A stretch of 64,000 nucleotides of DNA from Candidatus Manganitrophus sp. (GCA_028865235.1 CP114561.1:2004001-2068000), one strand, 5' to 3'; positions 48,811 through 60,759 are shown, counted from the first letter of the stretch. Numbers and translations: made by a program. Notes: generated from the letters alone by a model not told the origin.

Positions 48811-48848
48811 CAAAAAAAATCCCCCAGCTTGTTCCGGCTGGGGGATTG
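48811..48848 (-). terminator. intrinsic terminator between convergent genes
   Basis: ATCCCCCAGC (48819-48828) pairs with GCTGGGGGAT (48837-48846). On the minus strand it is followed by eight T, so it mainly ends the Hsp20 transcript. Confidence 0.88.
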
Positions 48849-48857
48849 GATCTTTGA

Positions 48858-49303
48858 CTACTCAACCTGGACCGTAATGCTTCTCGGTTTGGTCTCTTCC
48901 CGTTTCGGCAGGGTGATCGTCAAAATGCCCCGGTCATATTTCGCTTTGATCTTATCCTGCGCGACCGTGTTCGGAAGCCGGAACGAGCGGGAGAAGCGTC
49001 CGAACACCCGTTCGATCCGGTGGTAGTTCTCTTTCTTCTCCGTTTGCTCGATCTTTTTCTCCCCCGAATTTCCAGGGCATTGTTTTCGATTCTGACCTCG
49101 ATCTCTTTCATCTCCATGCCGGGCAGCTCCGCCTTCAGCTGGATCGCCTCGGCGTCTTCATAAACATCGACCGCCGGCACCCAATCTTGAACCAGACGGC
49201 CGTTTTCCATGTCATAGTTATTCAAGGTGTCCGATAGGAATTGATTCATTCGATCCTGCAAGGTCACAAAGTCTTTGAGGGGTTCCCATTTTACGATCGC
49301 CAT
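48858..49303 (-). CDS. Hsp20 small heat-shock protein (one frameshift near 49067)
   Basis: About 148 residues. DFVTLQDRMNQFLSDTL and VPAVDVYEDAEAIQLKAELPGMEMKEIEVRIENNALEIRG are the typical N-terminal and early alpha-crystallin sequences. After a one-base correction in the C-run near 49067 the frame continues EKKIEQTEKKENYHRIERVFGRFSRSFRLP, then YDRGILTITLPK, ending TVQVE at 48858. It lies divergent from rpoH, which probably controls it. AGGAGG precedes ATG 49303. Confidence 0.9.
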
Positions 49304-49354
49304 TTTTTCCTCCTATTCAAAAGACCGCCCAAGCGGCGGAAGTGATTTATTTTC

Positions 49355-49382
49355 TAGATAATCCGTATCGGATGAAAGTCAA
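49355..49382 (-). promoter_or_regulatory. candidate promoter for hsp20
   Basis: On the minus strand TTGACT (49377-49382) and TATCTA (49355-49360) are 16 bp apart. It lacks a clear sigma-32 -10 (CCCCAT). No CIRCE element is present. Confidence 0.5.
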
Positions 49383-49510
49383 GGCCCCTTTTCATGAGCC
49401 ACACCGGTAAGATAATTCTTCTTTGGGAGCGGTCAAGGGCCGGGAGCCACTTTTTTATCCCCCTTTTTTTGTTATACTTTTTCCCCTGATAGATTCAGAA
49501 TGGAAAGACC

Positions 49511-50440
49511 ATGGAAGAATCTGAAATCGAAAACATAGAAGCGGTGCCGGAGATCGAGATCGAGCCGGTGGAGCCTGAAGAGCAGGGGGTCGCCGTCTAT
49601 GATCCGCTGCAGCGATATTTGGCGGAAATCCGGCAATATCCTTTTCTCAGCCGAGAGGAGGAAAAGCGGCTTGCCGTCAAATTCAAAGAGGAGGGAGATC
49701 TCCAGGCGGTCACAGAATTGATTCTCTCCCATCTCCGATTGGCCGCCTCCATTGCGATGGAGTATAAAAATCTTCCTTTCAATTCGATGGATTTGATTCA
49801 GGAAGGAAACATCGGGTTGATGCAGGCGATCAAGAAGTTCGACCCCTACAAAGATATTCGGGTGTCGACATACGCCTCCTGGTGGATCCGCGCTTATATT
49901 CTCAAATTCATTCTTCACAACTGGCGATTGGTCAAGATCGGCACGACCGAGGCGCAGCGAAAACTCTTTTTCCGGCTCTCAAAGGAACGGGAGCGTCTGG
50001 AGAAGATGGGGTATGAGGCGGGACCGAAACTCCTTGCCGATCGTCTCGACGTGAAGGAGCAAGAGGTGGTGGAAATGCAGCAACGGCTCGGGGGATGGGA
50101 GTCCTCCCTCGATGAGCCGGCCGGCCCCGAATCGGATGAAACGCTGGCCAATCTCCTTCCTTCGGATCAGGAAGCGGTCGATGACCGTTTGGCCAAAGAT
50201 GAGCTTCAGGAGCTCTTTCAGGAAAAGCTGAAGGAATTTTCAAAAACGCTGAAGCCGCGGGAGTTGGAAATCCTCAACGAACGGATTCTCTCCGAGAATC
50301 CGAAAACACTGGAGGTCTTCGGCAAGAAGTACAAGATCTCCAAAGAGCGGGTCCGTCAGCTTGAAGAGAATCTCATCAAAAATTTGAAAAAGTTCATGAA
50401 GCAGGAGATCAAGGACTTCAAAGACATCGGGCCGCTGTAA
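49511..50440 (+). CDS. rpoH: RNA polymerase sigma-32 (heat-shock) factor
   Basis: A 309-residue group 3-type sigma factor. Region 2 is FNSMDLIQEGNIGLMQAIKKFDP plus RVSTYASWWIRAYI; the RpoH box is AQRKLFFRLSKE, which separates it from RpoD; region 4 ends KKYKISKERVRQLEENLIKN. The acidic N-terminal 25 residues are an extension. It faces hsp20, a likely target. GGAAAG lies before ATG 49511. Confidence 0.95.
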   Translation: MEESEIENIEAVPEIEIEPVEPEEQGVAVYDPLQRYLAEIRQYPFLSREEEKRLAVKFKEEGDLQAVTELILSHLRLAASIAMEYKNLPFNSMDLIQEGNIGLMQAIKKFDPYKDIRVSTYASWWIRAYILKFILHNWRLVKIGTTEAQRKLFFRLSKERERLEKMGYEAGPKLLADRLDVKEQEVVEMQQRLGGWESSLDEPAGPESDETLANLLPSDQEAVDDRLAKDELQELFQEKLKEFSKTLKPRELEILNERILSENPKTLEVFGKKYKISKERVRQLEENLIKNLKKFMKQEIKDFKDIGPL

Positions 50441-50460
50441 AAACGCGGCCCCCCGGCCGT

Positions 50461-50489
50461 TTACATTTGCCGGTCGGTGTGGTATAAAC
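50461..50489 (+). promoter_or_regulatory. promoter TTTACA-N17-TATAAA
   Basis: TTTACA at 50461 and TATAAA ending about 50489, 17 bp apart, just upstream of the ferredoxin-folB pair. Confidence 0.65.
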
Positions 50490-50510
50490 CGGCAACCTTA
50501 AGGAGCGGAT

Positions 50511-50798
50511 GTGTTTCATCATCTTTTTGTCTGCACCGGCCCGACCTGCAGCCAGCAGGGGGCGGAAGAAACATTGCAGATCCTACAGCAAAAATTAGAG
50601 GAACACCACCTTCGAAAGAACGTCCGGGTCACCCTTTGCCGCTGTTTGGGGCAGTGCGGAAACGGCCCCAACATGGTGATCTATCCGGAAGGAACCTGGT
50701 ACGGCCACGTGGAAGAAAAAGAGGTCGGCCGACTGGTCAAAGAGCACCTGATCGAAGGGAAAGTCCTCTCCCGTCTCGTTCAAATCCCCGTCGATTAA
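50511..50798 (+). CDS. thioredoxin-like [2Fe-2S] ferredoxin, second copy
   Basis: A 95-residue protein. HLFVCTGPTCSQQGAEETL and CRCLGQCGNGPNMVIYPEGTWY carry the cluster Cys. It resembles the C-terminal domain of NuoE and the 4090-4416 protein, but the Cys spacing at the start (CTGPTC) differs. A GTG start has AAGGAG six bases upstream; an out-of-frame ATG overlaps it. It is followed closely by folB. Confidence 0.85.
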   Translation: MFHHLFVCTGPTCSQQGAEETLQILQQKLEEHHLRKNVRVTLCRCLGQCGNGPNMVIYPEGTWYGHVEEKEVGRLVKEHLIEGKVLSRLVQIPVD

Positions 50799-50816
50799 AC
50801 CTTCGCTCGGAGCAAC

Positions 50817-51529
<713 letters not shown>

Positions 51530-51559
51530 CTAAGGATAATTCATTATAATCGAAAGCAA

Positions 51560-52903
51560 TTAAAGATTGTAGCCGGTTTCTCCATGCTCCGACATATCGA
51601 GCCCGGTGATCTCTTTCTCTTTGGAGACACGCAGCCCCATCGTCGCGTCGAGGATTTTCAGCAGAATCATCGTCATCACAAAAGCAAAGACCCAGGTGGC
51701 TACCACGGTGATGGCTTGGATGACCAGCAGTTTCGGATTCCCGAAGAAGGCCCCATCGTTCCCCGCCGCGTTCACCGCTTTGGACGCGAAAAGACCGGTC
51801 GCCAACGCGCCGAAGGTTCCGCCCAGGCCGTGCACACCGAAGGCGTCGAGGGAATCGTCATAGCCGAGCTTGTTCTTCAAAATCACGGCACCGAAATAAC
51901 AGACCGCCCCGCCGCCGATCCCGATGAGAAGGGCGGAGATCGGGCCGACGAATCCGGAGGCCGGCGTGATGGCGACCAGGCCGGCCACCGCGCCGCTGAC
52001 GGCCCCGAGCACCGTCGGCTTTCCGCGATGACTCCACTCGACAAACATCCAGGTGAGGGTCGCGGAGGCGGCCGCGATATGGGTCACGACAAAGGCGCTC
52101 CCGGCGAGCGCGCCGGAGGCAACCGCGCTGCCGCCGTTAAACCCGAACCAGCCGAACCAGAGAATCCCCGCCCCGAGCACCGTCATCGGGAGGTTGTGAG
52201 GCAGCATCGGCTCTTTCCCGTAACCGAGCCGCTTCCCCATATAGAGGGCCGCCGCCAGCGCGGAGACCCCGGAGCTGATGTGCACCACCGTTCCCCCCGC
52301 GAAATCGAGCGCGCCGAGATTCCGCATCCACCCGCCGACCCCCCAGACCCAATGCGCGAGCGGATCGTAGACCAGCGTCGCCCAGAGGAGCGAAAAAACC
52401 AAGAAGGTGGAGAATTTCATCCGCTCGGCAAACGCCCCGGTAATCAGTGCCGGCGTGATGATGGCGAACATTCCTTGATAAATCATAAAAACCTGGTGGG
52501 GAATCGTCCCCGCATAGTCGGGATTGGGATCGAGTCCCACCCCATTTAATCCAAGCCAGGCCAAGCTTCCGATGAGTCCCCCCTGGTCCGGACCGAAGGC
52601 GAGGGTATATCCGAAAAGGACCCACTGGACGGTGATCAGCGCGATCATAATCATGCTTTGCATGATGGTGCCGAGCGAATTTTTCGTTCGAACCATCCCG
52701 CCGTAGAAAAGCGCCAGTCCGGGGGTCATCAGAAGAACCAGCGCCGCGGAAGTGAGCATCCAGGCGGTATCGCCGGTATCGATCGTCGGAGGAGGAGCGT
52801 CCTGAGCGAAAGCGGTTGAAAGATTAAACTCGATCGATGCCGCGAAAAACAACAAAACCAGCAGCCATTTCAGATGGACCTGCATGCGTCGCTTCGTTGC
52901 CAT
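51560..52903 (-). CDS. amt: Amt-family ammonium transporter, copy 1
   Basis: A 447-residue protein with a signal-like N-terminus (about residues 1-35) and eleven membrane helices. ALDFAGGTVVHISSG holds the first pore His and FGVHGLGGTFGALATGLF the second. It takes up ammonium. GGGGGGAA precedes ATG 52903. It starts 24 bp after glnD and is followed by glnK1, so glnD-amt1-glnK1 is likely one operon. Confidence 0.95.
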   Translation of the reverse strand: MATKRRMQVHLKWLLVLLFFAASIEFNLSTAFAQDAPPPTIDTGDTAWMLTSAALVLLMTPGLALFYGGMVRTKNSLGTIMQSMIMIALITVQWVLFGYTLAFGPDQGGLIGSLAWLGLNGVGLDPNPDYAGTIPHQVFMIYQGMFAIITPALITGAFAERMKFSTFLVFSLLWATLVYDPLAHWVWGVGGWMRNLGALDFAGGTVVHISSGVSALAAALYMGKRLGYGKEPMLPHNLPMTVLGAGILWFGWFGFNGGSAVASGALAGSAFVVTHIAAASATLTWMFVEWSHRGKPTVLGAVSGAVAGLVAITPASGFVGPISALLIGIGGGAVCYFGAVILKNKLGYDDSLDAFGVHGLGGTFGALATGLFASKAVNAAGNDGAFFGNPKLLVIQAITVVATWVFAFVMTMILLKILDATMGLRVSKEKEITGLDMSEHGETGYNL

Positions 52904-52927
52904 TATTCCCCCCTGATTGTTGTAAGC

Positions 52928-55529
52928 CTACTTTCCTTTTCCGGTCGAACCTTGCTGAATCTCGTTTGTGAGCCGCTCCTTCACCCTCCGGATCATTTCC
53001 GAATCGGTGATCTTCTTCCCCTCGGGGCCTTGCACGTAGAAAACGTCGACGATCTGGTCGAGCCGCGTCGCAATTTTGGCCGAGTGGACCGAGAGACCGA
53101 GATCGAAGATCGTTTTCGCAATCACATAAAGGAGTCCCCGCCGGTCGGGGGCAAAAATATCGATGATCGTGAAGTGGTGGGAGCTGTCGTTGTCGAGTTC
53201 CACCCGGACGGCGACCGTCGGGGGGAGTTCTTTCTGGGACCGGAACCTTTGCCCCCGCGTGAAGAGGGCCTCAATCGTTTCCTTGCCGATCAAAACGCTC
53301 CGGACTTCCTGCGAGATCGTCTCGATCCGTTCGGGCGGGACCGGTCCGGTGTAATCGGGATCGATGACCCGAAACGTATCGACGACCATGCCGTTCGATT
53401 GGGTGAAGACTTGCGCCCCCATGATCTGAAGCCCCTTGGCGGCGAGCACGCCGGTCATCTTTGAGAAGAGGCCGGGTGTGATCTGATCATAGGTGTAGAG
53501 GGTATACTCGGTCATCCCTGAATCGGGGAGGTAGCGCGCCGAGACATGGATCGGATCGATCAAGAGGTGGAAGAGGGCCGACAGATCGGCGAGCATTTTC
53601 TCAAAAGGGGTGGCCAAGAGGTAGCGCGGAATCAATCCTTGAAGGGTCTCTTCCAGCCACACCTCCGGGTACTTCCCTTTCGCTTCCTGGCGAAGGCGCT
53701 CGACGATCATCTCCACCTTCCGCTCCTCCGGATCGGCCTCTTCCCCCGCCAAGATCGAAAGCGCTTCCCCATAGAGTTTGAGCAGAAGTTCCCCCTTCCA
53801 ACTCGTCCAGGTGCCGGGGCCGACCGCGCGGATATCGGCGCAGGTTAAGACGAACAGCTTTTTAAGCGTTTCCGGCCGGGCGACCTCGCTGGCGAATTGA
53901 AGGAGGACCGGCTCGTTTGAAAAGTCGCGGTAGAGCGCCACCTCGGAGAGAATTAGATGGCGCCGGACGAGAAAAACCAAAAGAGCGCGCTCCTCATCGG
54001 TATATCCCAACTGAATTCCGGCCGCTTCGGCAAGAATCGCTCCGACCGCGCTGTGGTCTTCATCGCGTCCTTTCCCGACATCGTGCAGGAGAAGCGCCAG
54101 GTGGAGGAGGTCTTTTCTTTGGATTCCGGCGTAGATCTTTCCGATCGCCCCTCCCTCGGCGGCCAAGCGCTCCCCCTCTTCCACGGCGCGGAAGCTATGC
54201 TCGTCCACAGTGAAAAAATGGGACCGGCTCTCCTGAACCAACCGATGGACCCGCGCGAACTCCGGGATGATCCGCCAGAGGACATGCGTCCGATGCATCA
54301 CGCGCAGGGTGTCGGCGATCCGTCCCGGCTTCGAGAGGATTTCCCGAAAGAGGACGGCCGCCTCCGGTGAAATCGGCCGATCCCGCTCCTGATCGGCCAC
54401 CTGGTGGAGGACTTCCAGGACCGGTCCGGGAATGCGGGCGCCATGCTCCTTTGCGAGGAGGAATATTCGAAGAAGATTTTCATCGTTCCCGAAGAACTGA
54501 TGAAGGTTCGTTGCTTGAGGAACAATTTCCCCGGAAGCGACCTGAAAACCGGGAGCCACCTGGCGGGTCTGCCACGCCCGTTGCCACTTCTGCCATCGGC
54601 TGACCGGAAAGGCATCCCGGATAAACCGATCCGAAATCTCAATGACCCAACCGGTCAAGATATAATACTGGCGCATCAGCTCGCGCCGGTTCTCGAAATG
54701 AAAGAAGGGGGCGAGCTCTTCCTGCAGCTCCATCGTCAGATGGTCGGAGGCCCTTCCCGCCTTGAAGTGAAGCTGGTTCCGAATTTTCCAGAGAAAATCG
54801 AGAGCGGTCGTGAGACTCGAATATTCCGCGTTGGAGAGGAGCCCCCACTGAAAAAGCTGCGCGAGAGAATTGGTTCGATAACGGGCCAGCGCCACCCAAC
54901 GGAGGTGATGAATGTCGCGAAGGCCGCCGGGGCTTTGCTTGAGATTCGGCTCTAAAAGATAAGGGGTCGCGCCGAACTCCTTTCGCCCGGCCGCCCTCCC
55001 CTCGTCGAGATGGATCAAAAAATCTTTTAGACTTTTTCCGACGATCTTGGAGAAGAAGGCCTCATGAAACTGCTGGAAGAGCGCCCGATCACCGGTGAGA
55101 AGCCGCGATTCGAGCAGAGAGGTGGCGATGAGGGTGTCCTGTTTTGCGGCGGCGATGCACTCTTCCACACTCCGGACGCTGTGGCCGACTTTGTAGCCGA
55201 GGTCCCAGAAAAAGGGGAGCAGCTCCGAGGCGAGTCTTTCGGCCTGCCTCGCGCGTCCTTCGGGGAAGAGGAACATCAGGTCGATGTCCGACGCCGGCGA
55301 GAGCTCCCGGCGGCCGTACCCGCCAATGGCGACCATCGCCCCCCCACTCCTGAATCAGCGTCGGGTTGATCGATTGAAATCCCCGTAAGAGGAGATGGTC
55401 AGCCAGGTCCGAGAGGGCCTCGACGACACGAAGGCCGGTCCCGCCCTGATCGTGAAAAGCACGGATCTCCTTTTGCCTGGCCCCAAAGAGGAGGCGAAGA
55501 TCAGCAAGAATATTGGCCTGAGAGTGCAT
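52928..55529 (-). CDS. glnD: bifunctional uridylyltransferase/uridylyl-removing enzyme GlnD (one frameshift near 55337)
   Basis: About 867 residues. The nucleotidyltransferase motif is GGYGRRELSPASDIDLMFL; the HD phosphodiesterase motif is HDVGKGRDEDHS; two ACT domains lie near residues 690-865 (TPGLFSKMTGVLAAKGLQI and RRGLLYVIAKTIFDLGLSVH). It senses glutamine and modifies PII. The frame is lost in a run of seven C at 55339-55345; removing one joins IQEWGAMVAIGGYG. GGAGCAAG precedes ATG 55529. Both target PII genes are in the same cluster. Confidence 0.95.
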
Positions 55530-55600
55530 CTTGCTCCATTTTTAGGTGGTTCATTCTACCACAAATCGCGGCGGTCCTATTCTCAAAAAAAGGAATCAAT

Positions 55601-57432
55601 CTATCCCGGAACAGAACCGATCAGAAACGCTTTGATGTAAAGAATCGCGATCAGGGCAATCGAGATGATAACGACCAGCCGCCACATCGCCCTGATCCAG
55701 CCCAACGGGGTGAAGGAGGGATCGACATACCGAAGGATGTAGGCAAAGGCAACCACCGACTGGGCCGAGCCGATGTGGGTAAGCGACCCCCCCGTTGCAT
55801 ATCCGGCGATTTGGGCCGCGGCGAAGAGGAACATATCGGGCATCCCGTGAATGGCCCGGGAGGCGAAATCGGCGACGACGTTGTTGTCCAGCACCGCCGA
55901 GAGGAGCCCCGATCCGAGGAACTGGATGACCGCCACATGGGCGGGGCCGAGAAGGTCGACCCCCTCTTCGATCGCCCCCTTCAACTGATCAAAAAATCCG
56001 ACCGCCGTGAGCATCGTAATCGAAAGAAAAAGAGGAAAGAGAAAAAGGTACTCCTTGTATTCGTGGGTCGCTTCCCGGATTGCAAGTTTTCTCATCTTCG
56101 TGTGGGCCAAAATCCCCAACAGCGCGAAAGAAAAGGCGGCGATCGACGAGATAAAGAGGGGAACATCGTGATTCCGGGCGTGCCAGAACAATAAGCCGAG
56201 GAAGGGAATAAAAGCAAGTTTGCCCCATCTCTGCGCGGCGTTCCGTTGAACACGGGTGTCTTCCAGCAGGCGTTCGATCACCCCCGCCTCCCGCAGCTCC
56301 CACTCCCGCTCTCCCGGACGCCCCCTTTGTTGCCGATGATGATAATAGGACTTCACCGGCGCGACAAACGCTTCTCCCAAAAAATCCCGGACGAACGCAT
56401 TCACGGTCTCTTCATCGACCTGGGCCCGGATCATCGCCGAGATCGGATGATGTCCCTCATGGTAGAGGGCTTCCACCGCCGCCGTTTTATCTCCAAAACG
56501 TTCGGCGTATTCCTTGAACATATCCTCGATCTCTTTGACCTCTCCTTTCCGCGCGGCTTGATGGAACCGGACATCGGCGATATTCTTCTCCAGAACGTCG
56601 AGCTCATCCAGGGGGATCATCGCCCCCTTCAACCAGCGGGAAATAAATTGGGAGACAATGAGGAAGGTAACGACCGCCATCGGCAACGCATATTTCAGAA
56701 AAAAAGAATCGGGGAGGCTGAGATTGGACTTCATGATCAGGTTCGGGGGCTCTCCGTAAGCGAGCCACATTCCGCAGACGGTGGTCAGGATCACCGAAAT
56801 CATGATGATGAATTCGATCCCTTCCTGCCGAATCCGCGCCATCACCAGGATAATCACCAAGACGCGGATCGTCAGGCCGATCATCGAGACGCCGTCCAAG
56901 ATGCCGGAGGCAAAGGAGACCAATCCTGCGATGGTCAGAACCGTCGCCAAAACGCGCCCCTCGAAAATCCGGAGGAGATTCATGCTCACCGTTTCCAGCA
57001 AGCGGGTCTGGGAGATGACGCTGACGAAAAAAGTCAGCCCCAGGATAAAAAGCATCGTATCGCCGTGGATCAACTTCTCAAGACCATGGATCGAAAGGAG
57101 ATTTTCTCGAACCGCCCGCCACAAGGCGGCCCCCCTTCCCGAGACATCTCCTCACGTAGTTGGGATTGGGGCCACCAAAGGGGGAAGAAGGTCACGAAGA
57201 TGATCGGGAGTGCTCCATACGTGATCGCGTTTTTGTCGATCCGATAACGGATCGATCCGAAAAGAAAAAGGATCAGAATGGTCGCCAACACCTCTATTCC
57301 GAGAAGGTTCGGACTGGGAGGGTTCTTCCAGGTGAAGATTCCGATCAGGGCGGCAATGGCGAGACAGACGCCGAAATACCACTTCGACTCTATCTCAACG
57401 ATGTCGTTCGATGATTCTGTCACAGGACCCAT
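55601..57432 (-). CDS. NhaD/citrate-transporter-type ion transporter with a large soluble insert (one frameshift near 57133)
   Basis: About 610 residues, with about 12 membrane helices of the ion-transporter superfamily. Paired motifs are FASGILDGVSMIGLTIRVL plus WLAYGEPPNLIMKS, and AVLDNNVVADFASRAI plus GGSLTHIGSAQSVVAFAYI, typical of NhaD-like Na+/H+ antiporters. Between the two halves there is a charged segment of about 110 residues (roughly 270-380), which is unusual. A missing G in the run near 57133-57138 breaks the frame; MSREGG joins to AALWRAVRENLLS. It has its own promoter at 57487. The substrate is not determined. Confidence 0.85.
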
Positions 57433-57486
57433 TGAACCAAATTTCTACTACTATACCGGTATCGCGGAGAGGGGCTGATTTCTGGC

Positions 57487-57515
57487 ATTATATAGTAGAA
57501 CCCGCGCCGGAACAA
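57487..57515 (-). promoter_or_regulatory. promoter TTGTTC-N17-TATAAT for the NhaD-like gene
   Basis: On the minus strand TTGTTC (57510-57515) and a consensus TATAAT (57487-57492) are 17 bp apart. Confidence 0.75.
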
Positions 57516-57561
57516 CCGGATCACCCGATGCGCCGGCGGGATCGATGGCCAAGCCGACACG

Positions 57562-57604
57562 GAGCGGCCCGTGATGAAGATTTTAATCCTCACACGGGCC
57601 GCTC
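57562..57604. repeat. inverted repeat downstream of glnK2
   Basis: GAGCGGCCCGTG (57562-57573) and CACGGGCCGCTC (57593-57604) are perfect complements. It starts 24 bp after the glnK2 stop and may end that transcript, although there is no T-run. Confidence 0.6.
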
Positions 57605-57627
57605 ATCCAAACCAGACCAAAACCGAT

Positions 57628-57978
<351 letters not shown>

Positions 57979-59528
57979 CTATCGCATTACTTTTTCGGCC
58001 GGTTTCTCAGACGCTTTTGGTTTCGATGAGGCATAGCCGATATTCATTGCGCCGCTGCTGGAGATCATGCTGACGGCAAAATCGGGATACGCCGAATTGC
58101 CATGCTCCCCGATATCCAACCCTTCCATCTCCTCCGTCTCACTGACACGGACACCCATCGTCGCCTTGATGGCCACCCAGATGATATAAGAGATCACGAA
58201 GGTGAACGCCCCGACCGCGGCGATTCCGATCAATTGGCTGATCAGGAGCTTCGCCCCGCCGCCGAAAAGGAGGCCGTTGCCGGTGGTATTCGGCATGATT
58301 GCATCTTCCGCAAAAAGGCCGACTGCCAGCGTTCCGAAAACACCGCAGCAGAGGTGAACCGCAGTTGCACCGACCGGATCATCAATCTTGAGCTTGTCAA
58401 ACATGATAACGGCGAAGACCACCAACGCCCCGGCAATAGCTCCGATGATCGCCGAGCTGCCGACCGAAATATAGGCGCAGGGGGCAGTGACAGCGACCAA
58501 GCCGGCCAGAAGGCCGTTGATCGACATTCCAAGATCGGGTTTTCCAAGGACCATCCACGCCACGGCGGTGGCAACCAGAAGACCGACCGCCCCGGCGGTG
58601 TTGGTGGTAATGACGATTCGAGACATATCGCCGACCGCGGCCGCCATGGTACTGCCGGGATTAAACCCGAACCATCCGAGCCAGAGAACAATCGCTCCGA
58701 GGGTGGCCGAGGTCATGTTATGGCCGGGAATCGCATTGACCTTTCCATCTTTATATTTCCCAAGCCGGGGTCCCAGAACAAGAACGCCCGCCAGCGCCGC
58801 CCAGCCGCCGACCGAGTGAACCACGGTCGATCCGGCAAAATCCCACATGCCGAGTTTGGCCAGCCATCCTCCCCCCAGATCCAGTGGCCGACGATTGGAT
58901 AAATGAAAGCCACAAGGAAGAAAGAGAAGACAATGAAGGAGAGATACTTGATCCGCTCCGCCACAGCGCCTGAGACGATGGTGGCCGCTGTTCCGGCGAA
59001 AACCAGCTGGAAGAAGAACTTGGCCAACAAAGGAACCGTCGCCCAGGAGATGGCTGAGTAAACCCCTTTATACAAATCACCCGGCATCGGAGAGTTGTCT
59101 TCTCCGCCAATGAAGAAGAGACCGCTGGTCCCAATGAACCCATTTCCATCTCCGAACATCATCCCCCATCCAATCACCCAGAAAGCGAGTGAGGAGATAG
59201 CGAAGACGATGAAGTTTTTAGAGAGAATATTTACGGTATTCTTGCTTCGGCAGAAGCCCGACTCTACCATGGCAAAACCGAGGTTCATGAAGAAGACGAG
59301 CATCGCGGTCACCAGCACCCAGATAGTATCGAGCGCCACCTTGGTTTCCGAGGGGCCTTCGACCGCCGCAGGGGCGGCCTCGGCGGGGGGAGCCGATGGA
59401 GCGCTCTCCGTCATCACCGCGGGGGCTTCCGCAGCGGGGGCCGCCTCCTCCGCCCAAACGGGCAGAGTGAGCGACAACACCAGCGCGGCTAAGATTCCGA
59501 TCCAACCTATCTTCTTAAATCCTTTCAT
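57979..59528 (-). CDS. amt: Amt-family ammonium transporter, copy 2 (one frameshift near 58876)
   Basis: About 516 residues. The signal peptide is followed by an Ala/Pro/Glu-rich segment (about residues 27-60), then eleven membrane helices. DFAGSTVVHSVGGW and GATAVHLCCGVFGTLAVGLF hold the pore His pair. The C-terminal tail beyond HGNSAYPDFAVSMISSSG is about 30 residues longer than copy 1. A missing G in the run near 58875-58880 splits the frame (WIWGGGWLAKLG after repair). Copies 1 and 2 are only distantly similar, so they are not a recent duplication. AGAAGGAGGAG precedes ATG 59528. Confidence 0.93.
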
Positions 59529-59555
59529 TTTCTCCTCCTTCTATTACAGATGAAT

Positions 59556-60641
59556 TTAGAAACTATAAACCACGCCGAGAACGGCGCGGCTCTGGGTATC
59601 GGTCACCGCTCCACCCTCGTCTGCGAAGATATCTTCGTCGGCTTTGTCATGCCGGACCTCGGCCCGGATCAGAAGACTGCTGGCCACTTTTACCTCTCCG
59701 GTCACAGTCACTTCTTGGACGTTGTTATCGGCGGTTCCAAACATCACGCCATCATCATCGGTTGCATTCTCGACTCGGACAGCGACTGCAAAAGGATCGA
59801 ATCCCGCCCGTGCATAAAGGGCAATCCCGGACCAGGTCATGCTGTCTCCGCCGCCGATCGGATCTTGCGTGCCGTAGTCATAGTTGGCCGCGAAGGAGAG
59901 GGTGTCGGTTGCGTTAAAGATAACGATCGCATCGTAGACCTGCCGGTTCTCGAAGCCCGCTCCGGCCGATTCCTCCGGCCCAACCCAATTCAGAATGACG
60001 GTGAGCGGCTTGATCGGAACAATTCCGACCTGAGCTCCGAACGTTTTAGCATTGTTATTCTCAACGGTGTTGTTCCAGCCGTTCAGGACATAGCCATTCA
60101 CCCAAAGCATGTCGGAGATGGCATAGTTGGCGCGAAGACCGGTATGGTAATAAGGAATCGCACAGCAGAAGAGAAGACCCCGGGTGTAGTTCCAGTTGTC
60201 TTTCGATTCAATCACTTCCAGCCCCATGTGGGTCACGAATTTCCCCATATCGAGGGTGAGACCGATCGGGGTTGCCCAAGTGACATAGGCTTGTTGAATA
60301 TTCTTATACGGCTCCTCGGGTGCGCCGCCCGGACAGGCGAAAGCGCCGCAGTGGATGAAATCGGTGGTGGTTCCGAAATCAAGATCAAGGCGAAATCCAA
60401 CCGGACTGGCTGCCTTCGAGAAGACGATTTCAGCCAGGCTGACGCTGAAGGCGTTGTGGTAGAAATCAAAGTTGCTGAGCCCGTTGGTATTAGAATCGGG
60501 GTTATTGAAGTTAAAGCTGTAATACGTATCGACAAATCCGCTGATCTGAAATGGCGATTCTGCCGGTTCTTCCGCAAACAATCTTCCCGTCGACAAGATC
60601 AAGAACAGAACGACAAAACCCCACCCCCATGTTTTTTTCAT
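59556..60641 (-). CDS. outer-membrane porin, BBP2 (OmpL-like) family
   Basis: A 361-residue protein with a signal peptide (about residues 1-24) and a barrel ending AVLGVVYSF. GFVDTYYSFNFN at the mature start and FHCGAF..., YKNIQQAYVTWATP, GKFVTHMGLEVIE are typical of putative porin-2. A pair of Cys (LLFCCAIPYYH) is unusual. It is the first gene of porin-amt2-glnK2 and probably lets ammonium or small nitrogen compounds cross the outer membrane. GGGGAGG precedes ATG 60641. Confidence 0.88.
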   Translation of the reverse strand: MKKTWGWGFVVLFLILSTGRLFAEEPAESPFQISGFVDTYYSFNFNNPDSNTNGLSNFDFYHNAFSVSLAEIVFSKAASPVGFRLDLDFGTTTDFIHCGAFACPGGAPEEPYKNIQQAYVTWATPIGLTLDMGKFVTHMGLEVIESKDNWNYTRGLLFCCAIPYYHTGLRANYAISDMLWVNGYVLNGWNNTVENNNAKTFGAQVGIVPIKPLTVILNWVGPEESAGAGFENRQVYDAIVIFNATDTLSFAANYDYGTQDPIGGGDSMTWSGIALYARAGFDPFAVAVRVENATDDDGVMFGTADNNVQEVTVTGEVKVASSLLIRAEVRHDKADEDIFADEGGAVTDTQSRAVLGVVYSF

Positions 60642-60683
60642 CTCCGCTTTTTCCTCCCCTGTATGAATGTGATCGGTTAAGTT

Positions 60684-60759
60684 AAAAAAAAGGCGCCGCA
60701 GGATAGATAAACATCCGGCGGCGCCCTTGCCTGCCTACATTGATTACGTCAGCGTAGTC
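60684..60759 (-). ncRNA. tandem structured RNA, unit 2 (hairpin plus terminator)
   Basis: On the minus strand a 7-bp hairpin with loop CTGA (60742-60759) is followed after 16 nt by a terminator stem (GGCGCCGC/GCGGCGCC plus GGAT/ATCC, 60692-60725) and eight T. It lies 42 bp upstream of the porin ATG. It repeats unit 1. Candidate attenuator or small RNA; no known family recognised. Confidence 0.6.

Noticed and set aside
49304..49510. CIRCE element or sigma-32 promoter between hsp20 and rpoH
   Set aside because: No TTAGCACTC-N9-GAGTGCTAA, and the hexamers fit a sigma-70 pattern better than CTTGAA/CCCCAT.
56246..57247. 333-codon plus-strand frame
   Set aside because: Antisense of the NhaD-like transporter; no motif.
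59550..60680. 376-codon plus-strand frame over the porin
   Set aside because: The minus-strand porin has signal peptide, barrel pattern and terminal Phe; the plus frame has none.
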